This document shows positions 6,775 to 14,666 of a stretch of 21,192 nucleotides of DNA, piece after piece; the stretch's first letter is position 1, and every line of letters starts with the position of its first letter. Position numbers and translations under genes: made by a program. Source of the DNA: an uncultured Eubacterium sp. (GTDB taxonomy: Bacteria > Bacillota > Clostridia > Lachnospirales > Lachnospiraceae); NCBI GenBank assembly GCA_900551945.1, contig URYE01000046.1, forward strand, positions 1-21,192, given 5' to 3'. The notes beneath the pieces were generated by a model. It was given only the letters and a program-made list of their open reading frames with translations. It ran no database searches and was not told the DNA's origin.

Positions 6775-9405
6775 ATGTCTGAAAATAATGCTGAAAATAA
6801 AATAACTGTTGACTCAGTTGAAACTCTCGAGAAAAAGATTGCACAGGTTAGAGAAGCACAAAAAATATTCTCAACTTACACACAAGAACAAGTAGATAAA
6901 ATTTTTACTGCTGCTGCTATCGCTGCTAATAAAGCTCGAATTAGTCTTGCAAAGGATGCAGTTAAAGAAACTGGCATGGGCATAGTTGAAGATAAGGTTA
7001 TAAAGAACCACTACGCAGCTGAATATATCTACAACAAATATCGTGATACAAAAACATGTGGTGTCATTGAAGAAGATAAATCTTTTGGTGTCAAAAAAAT
7101 TGCTGAACCAATCGGTGTTGTAGCTGCTGTTATTCCAACAACTAACCCAACATCAACAGCCATTTTTAAGACTTTAATAAGCCTTAAAACTCGTAATGGT
7201 ATTATTATCAGTCCACACCCTCGTGCAAAACAATGTACTATAGATGCGGCAAAGGTTGTGCTTGACGCAGCTGTGGCTGCTGGCGCACCAGAAGGAATTA
7301 TCGGCTGGGTCGATGTTCCATCTCTTGAACTTACTAATACTCTTATGAAGGAAGCTGATATAATCCTTGCAACAGGCGGTCCTGGTATGGTTAAGGCTGC
7401 TTACTCATCAGGTAAGCCAGCTCTCGGTGTTGGTGCTGGTAATACACCTGCTGTAATTGATGAATCAGCAGATGTAACACTTGCAGTCAATTCAATTATT
7501 CATTCTAAGACATTTGACAATGGTATGATTTGTGCTTCTGAACAGTCTGTAATCGTTGATAAGAAAGTTTACAATGCTGTAAAGGAAGAATTTATTGCAA
7601 GAGGTTGTCATATCCTTACTAAGACAGAAATAGATAAAGTTAGAAAGACTATTTTAATAAATGGTTCTTTAAATGCAAAGATTGTAGGTCAGAGTGCTTA
7701 CAACATTGGTAAACTTGCAGGTATCACAGTTCCAGAAACTACTAAAATTCTTATCGGTGAAGTTTCAAGTGTTGAACTATCAGAAGAATTTGCTCATGAA
7801 AAGCTTTCTCCTGTACTTGCAATGTACAAAGCTGATAACTTTGAAGGTGCTGTTCAAAAAGCTTCTCACTTAATCGCTGATGGTGGATATGGTCACACAT
7901 CTTCTCTTTATATTAATATTGAACCTAATCAAGAAAAGATTGCAGTATTCCAGGAAGCAATGAAAACTTGTAGAATTCTTATTAATACACCATCATCACA
8001 AGGTGGTATTGGTGATTTATACAACTTTAAGATGGCTCCTTCTCTTACACTCGGTTGTGGCTCATGGGGTGGCAACTCTGTATCAGAAAATGTAGGAGTA
8101 AAACATCTTCTCAATGTTAAGACAGTTGCTGAAAGGAGAGAAAATATGTTGTGGTTTAGAGCACCTGAAAAAGTATACTTTAAGAAGGGCTGTCTTCCTG
8201 TTGCACTCGATGAACTTGGAAATGTTATGCACAAGAAGAAAGTATTTATTGTAACTGACCAGTTCTTATACAAGAACGGATATACAAAGTGTGTTACAGA
8301 TAAGTTAGATGAACTTGGTATCATGCACACAACATTCTACGATGTAGAACCAGACCCAACATTAAAGTCAGCTACAGAGGGTGCAAAGCAGATGACACTT
8401 TTTGAACCAGATTGTATTATTGCAATCGGTGGTGGTTCTGCTATGGATGCAGGTAAGATTATGTGGGTAATGTATGAACACCCAGAAGTAGACTTTATGG
8501 ATATGGCAATGCGTTTCATGGATATCAGAAAACGTATCTACACATTCCCTAAGATGGGTGAAAAAGCTTACTTTATTGCTATTCCTACATCATCAGGTAC
8601 AGGTTCAGAAGTAACTCCATTTGCCGTTATTACAGACCAGAATTCAGGTATCAAGTATCCACTTGCTGACTACGAACTCCTTCCTAAGATGGCAATTGTA
8701 GATGCTGACTTAATGATGAACCAGCCAAAGGGACTTACAGCTTCTTCTGGTATTGATGCACTTTCACATGCTCTTGAAGCTTATGCTTCTGTTATGGCTA
8801 CAGATTACACAGATGGTCTTGCTCTTAAGGCAATGAAAAATATATTTGAATACCTTCCAGCCGCTTACAACAACGGTCCACATGATGCAAAGGCTCGTGA
8901 ACAGATGGCTGCTGCTTCTACAATGGCAGGTATGGCATTTGCTAACGCCTTCCTCGGTGTGTGCCATTCTATGGCTCACAAGCTTGGTGCATTCCACCAT
9001 ATACAACATGGTGTTGCTAACGCATTATTCTTAACAGATGTTATGAGATTTAATGCTGCTGAAGTTCCAGCTAAGATGGGTACATTCCCACAGTACGAAT
9101 ATCCTCATTGCAAGGCTCGTTACGTTGAATGTGCTAAGTTCGTTGGTATCACAGGTAAGGATGATGATGAAATCTTTGAAAACTTTTTAAAGGCTATTGA
9201 AGACCTTAAAAAAGCTGTTGGAATTAAGCCAACAATCAAAGATTATGGCATTGAAGAAAAAGACTTCCTTGCAACATTAGATGAAATGGTTGAAAACGCA
9301 TTTGACGACCAGTGTACAGGTGCTAACCCTAGATATCCTCTTATGAGTGAAATCAAAGCAATGTACCTTAAAGCATACTATGGCAAGCCTGTCGAAGTTA
9401 AATAA
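6775..9405 (+). CDS. adhE: bifunctional acetaldehyde/alcohol dehydrogenase AdhE
   Basis: An 876-residue enzyme that reduces acetyl-CoA to acetaldehyde and then to ethanol with 2 NADH, regenerating NAD+ in fermentation. The start is the ATG at 6775, with GGAGG 6 nt upstream; an in-frame ATG at 6754 would include that ribosome site. Residues 1-440 are a CoA-acylating aldehyde dehydrogenase with catalytic Cys253 (FDNGMICASEQ) and GVGAGNTP. Residues about 450-870 are an iron-dependent alcohol dehydrogenase with GGGSAMDAGK and the iron ligands D661, H665, H731 and H745. These are offset by 8 from the E. coli numbering, so the fold is collinear. AdhE normally forms spirosome filaments. Both active sites look intact. 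Codon use (many GGT, AAG, CTT) suggests high expression. Two Rex-type operators indicate redox control. Confidence 0.98.
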   Translation: MSENNAENKITVDSVETLEKKIAQVREAQKIFSTYTQEQVDKIFTAAAIAANKARISLAKDAVKETGMGIVEDKVIKNHYAAEYIYNKYRDTKTCGVIEEDKSFGVKKIAEPIGVVAAVIPTTNPTSTAIFKTLISLKTRNGIIISPHPRAKQCTIDAAKVVLDAAVAAGAPEGIIGWVDVPSLELTNTLMKEADIILATGGPGMVKAAYSSGKPALGVGAGNTPAVIDESADVTLAVNSIIHSKTFDNGMICASEQSVIVDKKVYNAVKEEFIARGCHILTKTEIDKVRKTILINGSLNAKIVGQSAYNIGKLAGITVPETTKILIGEVSSVELSEEFAHEKLSPVLAMYKADNFEGAVQKASHLIADGGYGHTSSLYINIEPNQEKIAVFQEAMKTCRILINTPSSQGGIGDLYNFKMAPSLTLGCGSWGGNSVSENVGVKHLLNVKTVAERRENMLWFRAPEKVYFKKGCLPVALDELGNVMHKKKVFIVTDQFLYKNGYTKCVTDKLDELGIMHTTFYDVEPDPTLKSATEGAKQMTLFEPDCIIAIGGGSAMDAGKIMWVMYEHPEVDFMDMAMRFMDIRKRIYTFPKMGEKAYFIAIPTSSGTGSEVTPFAVITDQNSGIKYPLADYELLPKMAIVDADLMMNQPKGLTASSGIDALSHALEAYASVMATDYTDGLALKAMKNIFEYLPAAYNNGPHDAKAREQMAAASTMAGMAFANAFLGVCHSMAHKLGAFHHIQHGVANALFLTDVMRFNAAEVPAKMGTFPQYEYPHCKARYVECAKFVGITGKDDDEIFENFLKAIEDLKKAVGIKPTIKDYGIEEKDFLATLDEMVENAFDDQCTGANPRYPLMSEIKAMYLKAYYGKPVEVK

Positions 9406-9410
9406 TTAAT

Positions 9411-9455
9411 TTATTTGCAAATATTTTGATTATCTATCAAGTAGGTTTGCAATAA
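9411..9455 (+). other. hairpin directly after adhE
   Basis: TTATTTGCAAA pairs with TTTGCAATAA with one bulged T, and an inner TTGAT/ATCAA stem is nested inside. There is no U-run behind it, so it may protect the adhE 3' end more than terminate. Confidence 0.45.
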
Positions 9456-9505
9456 ATATTAATATAATTGTCGGTTACAAGATAAAATTTCCTAATATAT
9501 TTACC

Positions 9506-9539
9506 GTAACAACGATTAGCAACTGCTTTTCGTTGTTAC
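9506..9539 (+). promoter_or_regulatory. perfect hairpin before the phosphotransferase gene
   Basis: GTAACAACGA and TCGTTGTTAC form a perfect 10-bp stem, with AGCA/TGCT able to extend it inside. It ends 36 nt before the next ATG and has no U-tract. With the preceding hairpin it fills the 170-nt gap between adhE and the phosphotransferase gene, where I see no clear second promoter, so it may be a processing or attenuation site in one transcript. Confidence 0.5.
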
Positions 9540-9575
9540 CAATCCTATTAACTCGAATTATGAAAGGAGTATTTC

Positions 9576-10337
9576 ATGAAGAAATGTATTGCAAGTAATA
9601 ATAAAAAATCCGTTTATGTTGATAACGGTAAAGCAATGAAAGTTTTTGAAGCTGATTATAACAAATCAGACGTATTATACGAAGCACTTAACACAGCAAG
9701 AGTTGAAGATGCTGGTGTTAATATTCCAAAACTTCTTTCTGTATCAGTAGAAGATGGCAAATGGATTATCACAAGTGAATACAAAGAAGGTATTACACTT
9801 ACAGAATTAATCAAAGCTCACCCTGAGAAAACACAAGACTATATCAACGCATTTGTTGACTATCAGATTGAATTTGGTAAAAAGAGTAATCCTTTATTAT
9901 TAAAATTAAAAGATAAATTAACTCGTCAGATTAACTCACTTAAGGATACAATAGATAACTCTACTATATATGAATTATCTACAAGACTCGAGTCTATGCC
10001 AAAGCACACAAAGTTATGTCATGGTGATTACTGTCTTGACAACGTTATTGTACAAGTTGACAAAGACAACAATATAACAGACATTACTGCTGTTGACTGG
10101 GTTCATGCAACACAAGGCAATGCTAGTGCTGATGTAGCTAATACATATCTTCTTCTTAAGTTAGTCGATGATGACCTTGCTGAAAAGTATATGGAAGCTT
10201 TCTGTGAAAAGACTAACACTAAAAAAGAATATGTTACAAGCTGGGTTCCTATCGTAGCCGCAGCAAGACTCACAAAGAACGACCCTAAGGAAAAAGAACT
10301 TCTTGAAAAATGGATTGATATTGTTGAATTCCAGTAA
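9576..10337 (+). CDS. APH/choline-kinase-like phosphotransferase
   Basis: A 253-residue soluble protein of the aminoglycoside phosphotransferase/choline kinase fold. The N-lobe includes a lysine in AMKVF (K22) that probably binds ATP and a hinge ITSEYKEGITL (65-75). The C-lobe carries the Brenner motif CHGDYCLDN (H149, catalytic D151, N156) and the metal-binding D174 in VDWVHATQGN. The set is complete, so it should be active, but the substrate cannot be told from sequence. Choline, a sugar, an amino alcohol or a protein are all possible; nothing indicates drug resistance. AAAGGAG precedes the ATG. It lies 170 nt downstream of adhE in the same direction and shares its downstream terminator, so it may be co-transcribed at a lower level. 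A functional link to ethanol metabolism is inference from position only. Confidence 0.87.
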   Translation: MKKCIASNNKKSVYVDNGKAMKVFEADYNKSDVLYEALNTARVEDAGVNIPKLLSVSVEDGKWIITSEYKEGITLTELIKAHPEKTQDYINAFVDYQIEFGKKSNPLLLKLKDKLTRQINSLKDTIDNSTIYELSTRLESMPKHTKLCHGDYCLDNVIVQVDKDNNITDITAVDWVHATQGNASADVANTYLLLKLVDDDLAEKYMEAFCEKTNTKKEYVTSWVPIVAAARLTKNDPKEKELLEKWIDIVEFQ

Positions 10338-10376
10338 GTCTTAATTTTTCTAACTCATATATTTTTTCTATACCTT

Positions 10377-10482
10377 AAAAGGAACTGTCACACTAAGAAA
10401 TTTTATACAAAATAAAGATATTTAATTAGTAAATAATTTTATATCTCGTATAAATTTTCTTTAATGCGACAGTTCCTTTTTT
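10377..10482 (+). terminator. long terminator hairpin closing the adhE unit
   Basis: The 106-nt region has arms AAAAGGAACTGTC... and ...GACAGTTCCTTTT that pair over 13 bp. Pairing continues with gaps through ATTTTATAC/GTATAAATTT and an inner AGATAT/ATATCT, and the end is a T6 run. Much longer than a usual terminator, it may also be a dispersed palindromic repeat that serves as one. From here to 10706 (224 nt) no gene is seen. Confidence 0.8.
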
Positions 10483-10706
10483 ATATAATTAAATTTTCTC
10501 AAAAAATCTCTCTGTTATTTTTTTATAAGCTTGTCACATTTTTAATTCAACACTTGTTATATATTATAGAACGTTCAAAATGCAAATAATTATATTTTCA
10601 TAACACAAAATAATAATATCAATTATCATAATAAACTTGATAATATTAAAATTTATTGTCTGTATGAATATAATATTCTTTTAACTACATTAAACACCGA
10701 GGGGAG

Positions 10707-11285
10707 ATGATTGCTATTAAGATTAAATTATCCAACAAACTAAAGCTTGAACAAATGTACATGCTATATGAAAACAAAATGTATGCCCTAGCCTATTCCA
10801 TTTTAAAAAACGAAGCTCAGGCAGAAGATATTGTGCATGACTCATTTGTAAAACTAACTGATTACTTAGACAAAATTAAACATGTAGATGATAACCAAAC
10901 TAAAGCACTTGTATTAAAGATTGTTAAAACTACTGCCATCAATAAATATCATAAAAACCAACATGAAGTTTGGCTTTATGACTTTAATGACAAGGATGAC
11001 ATAGCTGACCCGCAAGATATCATTGATAAAAAATTAACAGAAATTAATAACAGTGATATTTTATCTAATGCTGCAAAGGATATGCCCGACATCTACAAAG
11101 AAATTATCCGTCTAAAATGCTATATGGAACTATCAACAAGAGAAATTGCTGATATTACAGGCGTTGATACTGCAACAATAAGAAAACGATATGAACGTGC
11201 TAAAAAATATTTATATGACCACATCATACAAGAAGGAGATAATGAATATGAAGAAAAATCAAAACTCTATGCACAGCTTAGGTGA
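10707..11285 (+). CDS. ECF-type RNA polymerase sigma factor
   Basis: A 192-residue sigma-70-family protein with only regions 2 and 4. Region 2 spans about residues 14-80 (LEQMYMLYENKMYALAYSIL, then AQAEDIVHDSFVKL, the core-binding and -10 recognition helices). Region 4 spans about 130-182, with a helix-turn-helix at LSTREIADITGVDTATIRKR. It should direct RNA polymerase to a small regulon. The start at 10707 is uncertain: GAGGGGAG touches the ATG, closer than usual, and the next in-frame ATG (residue 17) would cut into region 2. It ends in TGA inside the next gene (38-bp overlap), which points to translational coupling with its probable anti-sigma factor. No clear autoregulatory promoter repeat could be found by eye. 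Confidence 0.92.
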   Translation: MIAIKIKLSNKLKLEQMYMLYENKMYALAYSILKNEAQAEDIVHDSFVKLTDYLDKIKHVDDNQTKALVLKIVKTTAINKYHKNQHEVWLYDFNDKDDIADPQDIIDKKLTEINNSDILSNAAKDMPDIYKEIIRLKCYMELSTREIADITGVDTATIRKRYERAKKYLYDHIIQEGDNEYEEKSKLYAQLR

Positions 11286-12804
11286 AGAACTTGAACTTGA
11301 AGAATTTATGAACAATAACTCTACACACGAATTTTCAAAAGACTATATAAACAAAAAAAATGACCTTTTAAATTCTGTTGGTCATGATGAAAAAGTTAAG
11401 AAAATTCGCAAAAGAAATTTTGTTGCTGCTGCCGCTGTTGGCTTTACAGTTGTTGCGCTTCCCGGCTCAGTATTTGCCGCAAAACAGATTATGTCAGGAT
11501 ATTCAATAAATACAAAACAGACTAATAATTATGAATATGAATTATCATTTTCTAATCCAAAAGATGACAACGGTAACGAATTAGATAACTCTGACGTTAA
11601 TTATACTGCCGAAGGAACATCTTCTGCTCATTATGACCCTGAGTTATACCATACATTTGTACAGATGAATATTGATTATATGATGGATGGCTACTCATTA
11701 AGCACTAATGGTTCTTCACCTAGCAACGGATTATTCAAATACCATCTTGATGACGATTATACTGTCAGTCACAACATAACAATTGGACTTATAGTTATCA
11801 ATGAAAATCAAGTTATTACTAAAAACAATGCAATTGAAGTTAAAAATGTTGTTGTAGGTGATAATAACGAAGCGACTATTTTTTACAAAAACGCCCTCGA
11901 TGAAACTTCCTACAACAAAGACATGATTATTTATTTTAAGGAATATGGCTACGCCGTTGAAATCTTTGCACAAGTAAATGTATCAGAAGATGACTTAATA
12001 GATATTGCCAACAACATTTCACTTAATCCATGTGATGAAGATGTAGCAATGACTGGTTCAGTATATCAAGAAGACACTGTTTCTAATGATACTACTACTA
12101 CCACCCATTCAAGCAAAGACTTTGATACTAAAAAGCTTACTAGTGATGAAAACTTCGTTGATATAGGACAGCCATTTTCATTTGATACTCTTTATGGTTA
12201 TAACGATAATGCTCTTGAATATACTGTTGAGTCATATACTACTATGGATTCTGTTGCAGGACTTGACGAAAGTGGATTTGGCTTTAATCTTGATACTATA
12301 AAAAGACTTACTGATGAAGACGGAAAGCTGTCATATCAACAACAGACAATTGAAAGAGGTGACGGTTCTAACACTATCAGCAAAGTTACTGACACAAGTA
12401 CTGTCAATTCAAAATTTGTATACGTTACAATGAAGGTTAAAAACACATCTGATACCAATATATCTGAAATTAAGATTGAACCTCAAATATGCTGTGTTAA
12501 TAATGACGATACTATTCCTTCACGTTCTTATTATGCTTCATATAAAGGAAGTATCGAAGGTTATTCATTATACTGCGATTACCCTACAATGTATGATGAA
12601 AATCCTGATGCTTATGCCAATAATCGTAACTTCTATGCACAAAGATATACAATACCTGCTGGAGCAGAGATTGAATATCATGTAGGTTTTATTGTTGATG
12701 CTGATAAGATGGACAACATGGTGTTATTCTTTAATCCTTTTGGCACACTTGGAGAAAGTGGAAATCAAAAAGCTAAGGCTGTTATAAAGCTTAATAGATT
12801 TTAA
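11248..12804 (+). CDS. single-pass membrane protein, probable anti-sigma factor
   Basis: A 518-residue protein if started at the ATG at 11248 (AAGGAG 9 nt upstream); the ATG at 11242 is in frame but only 3 nt from that site. An acidic cytoplasmic N-terminus (1-56, with LGEELELEEF) is followed by a basic KKIRKR stop-transfer-like patch and one membrane helix (about 57-79, FVAAAAVGFTVVALPGSVFAA). About 430 extracytoplasmic residues follow, rich in Asn/Asp/Ser/Thr, with no catalytic motif I recognise. The layout (ECF sigma gene overlapping a membrane protein with a short cytosolic head) is the standard sigma/anti-sigma arrangement. It resembles DUF4179-type anti-sigma proteins, but I am not sure of that family. 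The outer domain would be the sensor. A lipoprotein reading is excluded by the lack of a lipobox cysteine. Confidence 0.82.
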   Translation: MKKNQNSMHSLGEELELEEFMNNNSTHEFSKDYINKKNDLLNSVGHDEKVKKIRKRNFVAAAAVGFTVVALPGSVFAAKQIMSGYSINTKQTNNYEYELSFSNPKDDNGNELDNSDVNYTAEGTSSAHYDPELYHTFVQMNIDYMMDGYSLSTNGSSPSNGLFKYHLDDDYTVSHNITIGLIVINENQVITKNNAIEVKNVVVGDNNEATIFYKNALDETSYNKDMIIYFKEYGYAVEIFAQVNVSEDDLIDIANNISLNPCDEDVAMTGSVYQEDTVSNDTTTTTHSSKDFDTKKLTSDENFVDIGQPFSFDTLYGYNDNALEYTVESYTTMDSVAGLDESGFGFNLDTIKRLTDEDGKLSYQQQTIERGDGSNTISKVTDTSTVNSKFVYVTMKVKNTSDTNISEIKIEPQICCVNNDDTIPSRSYYASYKGSIEGYSLYCDYPTMYDENPDAYANNRNFYAQRYTIPAGAEIEYHVGFIVDADKMDNMVLFFNPFGTLGESGNQKAKAVIKLNRF

Positions 12805-12870
12805 TTTCTATTTTTAATCACTTTGCACAAATATAGTGATAATACAAAATATTTGAATATACCAATTAAC

Positions 12871-12941
12871 AAAAAATTATCTGTATTTATATGTTACCTA
12901 ATCTATTTACTATATAAGCATATAAATACAGATATTTTTTT
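12871..12941 (+). terminator. strong intrinsic terminator after the sigma operon
   Basis: TATCTGTATTTATATG and CATATAAATACAGATA form a perfect 16-bp stem around a 25-nt loop, preceded by A6 and followed by T7. It is symmetrical enough to act both ways. It ends 36 nt before the next start codon, so it isolates the sigma unit or could attenuate read-through into the next gene. A 78-codon open frame crossing it (12823-13059) is not considered a gene. Confidence 0.9.
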
Positions 12942-12976
12942 ACTAATATGCAAAATTAATAACATACGGGGGATTT

Positions 12977-13543
12977 ATGATAAAAAAAAGTTTATTAATA
13001 ACAACAAAAACACTGATAACCACAATGCTTATAACTTTAGGATTAATGCTTGCAGATAATATATCCAATATAAGATTTACTGATAATATGATAACAGCAT
13101 ATGCTATGGAACATCAAAACAGCACTAATAGTGCAGGACATACATTAATCCTAGACGATAATATATGGCATTGCTATGGTTCTGATAATCTAATTGATTA
13201 CACTTATGACGGACTTTTGTTAAATGAGTATGGTTGGTGGAAAATATCTAATGGCACTGTTGATTTTTCATTTAATGAATTAGCACTTAATGAATACGGT
13301 TGGTGGAAAATAACTAATGGTGCTGTCGATTTTACATATAACGGAATGGCGCAAAATGAATACGGCAATTGGTATGTAACTAATGGCGCTGTTGACTTTT
13401 CATACAACGGAATGGCACAAAATCAATACGGATGGTGGTATCTTTCTAATAGTACTATTGATTTTTCATTTAATGGAATGGCGCAAAACCAATATGGTTG
13501 GTGGTATATTTCTAATGGCGCTGTTGACTTTTCATACAATTGA
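12977..13543 (+). CDS. secreted WW-repeat protein, N-terminal part of a gene split by TGA
   Basis: Start ATG preceded by GGGGGA. Residues 1-33 are a signal peptide (KK then a hydrophobic run around LITTMLITLGLMLA). Residues about 60-188 are 22-residue repeats of the form N-x-YG-WW-x3-NG-x-VDF-x-YNGMAQ, a pattern I associate with surface proteins of Lachnospiraceae; they may bind cell wall or glycan, which is not established. Reading stops at TGA 13541-13543, where all neighbouring repeats have GGA (Gly). The next codon is ATG and the same frame continues for 300 codons, so this is the first 188 residues of what was a ~489-residue exported peptidase-like protein. On its own it would still be exported as a short repeat protein. 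It could be a pseudogene, a sequencing error or a phase of a variable locus. Confidence 0.8.
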   Translation: MIKKSLLITTKTLITTMLITLGLMLADNISNIRFTDNMITAYAMEHQNSTNSAGHTLILDDNIWHCYGSDNLIDYTYDGLLLNEYGWWKISNGTVDFSFNELALNEYGWWKITNGAVDFTYNGMAQNEYGNWYVTNGAVDFSYNGMAQNQYGWWYLSNSTIDFSFNGMAQNQYGWWYISNGAVDFSYN

Positions 13544-13684
13544 ATGGCACAAAATGAATACGGTTGGTGGGAAATAACTAATGGTGCTGTTGACTTTAAC
13601 TTTTATGGAATATCGACTAATATTTATGGAAGTTGGAAAATGATTGGTGGAAGTGTCGATTTTTTATATACTGGCTCATATGAC
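13157..13684 (+). repeat. 66-bp tandem repeats coding 22-residue WW/VDF units
   Basis: Units begin with the N(E/Q)YG codons at 13223, 13289, 13355, 13421, 13487, 13553 and 13619, exactly 66 nt apart, with a degenerate unit before them from 13157. Consensus at protein level: N-(E/Q)-Y-G-WW-x3-NG-(A/T)-VDF-(S/T)-(Y/F)-NG-MA. Units at 13355-13618 are most alike in DNA. Such arrays can gain or lose units by slippage or recombination. The premature TGA is in the unit starting at 13487. Confidence 0.93.
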
Positions 13685-14446
13685 TGCAACGGCATTATCT
13701 ATAATGTAGCAAATGGTCATATAGAAGATGGTATATTTGCAGGAATAATAGTTGATATTAACTTGACTCCTGTTATCATTCCACCAGAACCAGTACAACC
13801 AGAAATACCGCCATATGAACCAGAAACACCATCTGACGAGCCTGAAATACCATCTGACGAACCAGAAACAAATATAACAAATAGACAGCTTAATGTAGAC
13901 TGTATCTTACAAAATCCCGAATTACCAACAGGTTGTGAAGTTACTGCACTTGCTATAGTATTAAATTATTATGGCTATGGTGTTGATAAATGCGATTTAA
14001 GTGACTATTATCTTGATAAAGGCTATATTGGGGAAACTAATCCTAATGACGCATTTTTAGGTGAACCTAGATATGATTACTCTTATGGATGTTATGCACC
14101 TGTAATAGTAAATTGTGCCAACTATTATCTTGAAGGTGATAGAGATGTAATTAACCTTACAGGAACATCATTTTATGATTTATTAGATTATATAAACAAT
14201 GGAGTTCCTGTAATTGTATGGGCAACTATGAATATGAATAACTCTTATTATAGTACAACTTGGGATTTACCTGATGGTGAATTCACATGGAAAGCTAACG
14301 AACATTGCCTTGTATTAACAGGATATGATTATGATAACGGATTAATTTTCGTTGCTGACCCATTAGTTGGAAATACACAATATGATATAAATGTATTTGC
14401 AGACCGATATGAACAGATGGGTTGTCAGGCAGTTATTGTAATATAA
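13544..14446 (+). CDS. C39-like cysteine peptidase domain, C-terminal part of the split gene
   Basis: This 300-codon frame continues the previous gene in phase. It holds two more WW repeats (1-43), a Pro/Glu-rich linker (about 76-110, repeated EP-x-x-PSDEPE), and a Peptidase_C39_2-like domain (about 113-300). The expected catalytic residues are present: Cys131 in PTGCEVTAL (position 320 of the joined protein), His254 in NEHCLVLTGYD, and Asp272 in VADPL. Separately translated it has no signal peptide, so it would stay in the cytoplasm and away from its likely cell-surface substrates. The ATG follows TGA directly (TGAATG), so re-initiation is conceivable, but there is no Shine-Dalgarno sequence. 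The intact active site argues that the break is recent. Substrate unknown. Confidence 0.82.
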   Translation: MAQNEYGWWEITNGAVDFNFYGISTNIYGSWKMIGGSVDFLYTGSYDCNGIIYNVANGHIEDGIFAGIIVDINLTPVIIPPEPVQPEIPPYEPETPSDEPEIPSDEPETNITNRQLNVDCILQNPELPTGCEVTALAIVLNYYGYGVDKCDLSDYYLDKGYIGETNPNDAFLGEPRYDYSYGCYAPVIVNCANYYLEGDRDVINLTGTSFYDLLDYINNGVPVIVWATMNMNNSYYSTTWDLPDGEFTWKANEHCLVLTGYDYDNGLIFVADPLVGNTQYDINVFADRYEQMGCQAVIVI

Positions 14447-14563
14447 ATAAGTTTATTTGTATAATTTATTTAAGAAAGCACATCAATAAAATATAATAAT
14501 TATCAATATTTTAAAAAACACATACAATTAATATTATTACTATCAATTATCATAATAATATTA

Positions 14564-14612
14564 TTAAAGAGCCGTAAACCTAAAGATTAACAATAGGTTT
14601 ACGGCTCTTTAA
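14564..14612. terminator. bidirectional terminator between peptidase gene and serS
   Basis: TTAAAGAGCCGTAAACCTA and its exact complement form a 19-bp perfect stem with an 11-nt loop between two convergent genes. U-runs on both sides are short, but the stem is long and has a GC-rich core. The adjoining 14447-14563 holds nothing recognised. Confidence 0.87.
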
Positions 14613-14666
14613 ATATCTGTACTTATTTTTTCAATATATTATTAATTATACTATTTTCAAAAATAA

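Noticed and set aside
12823..13059. 78-codon plus-strand frame
   Set aside because: It crosses a strong terminator and overlaps the start and signal peptide of the next real gene in another frame.
13541..13543. Alternative genetic code with TGA read as glycine
   Set aside because: The TGA replaces a Gly codon, which is tempting, but the sigma gene at 11285 ends in TGA at the expected length, and many TGA triplets follow in that frame. A standard code fits better.
13541..13543. Selenocysteine at the in-frame TGA
   Set aside because: The position is a structural Gly in a surface repeat, not a redox site, and I see no convincing SECIS-like hairpin directly after it.
13157..13684. CRISPR-like array
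   Set aside because: The regular 66-bp spacing comes from coding repeats without unique spacers; the frame is open across the units.
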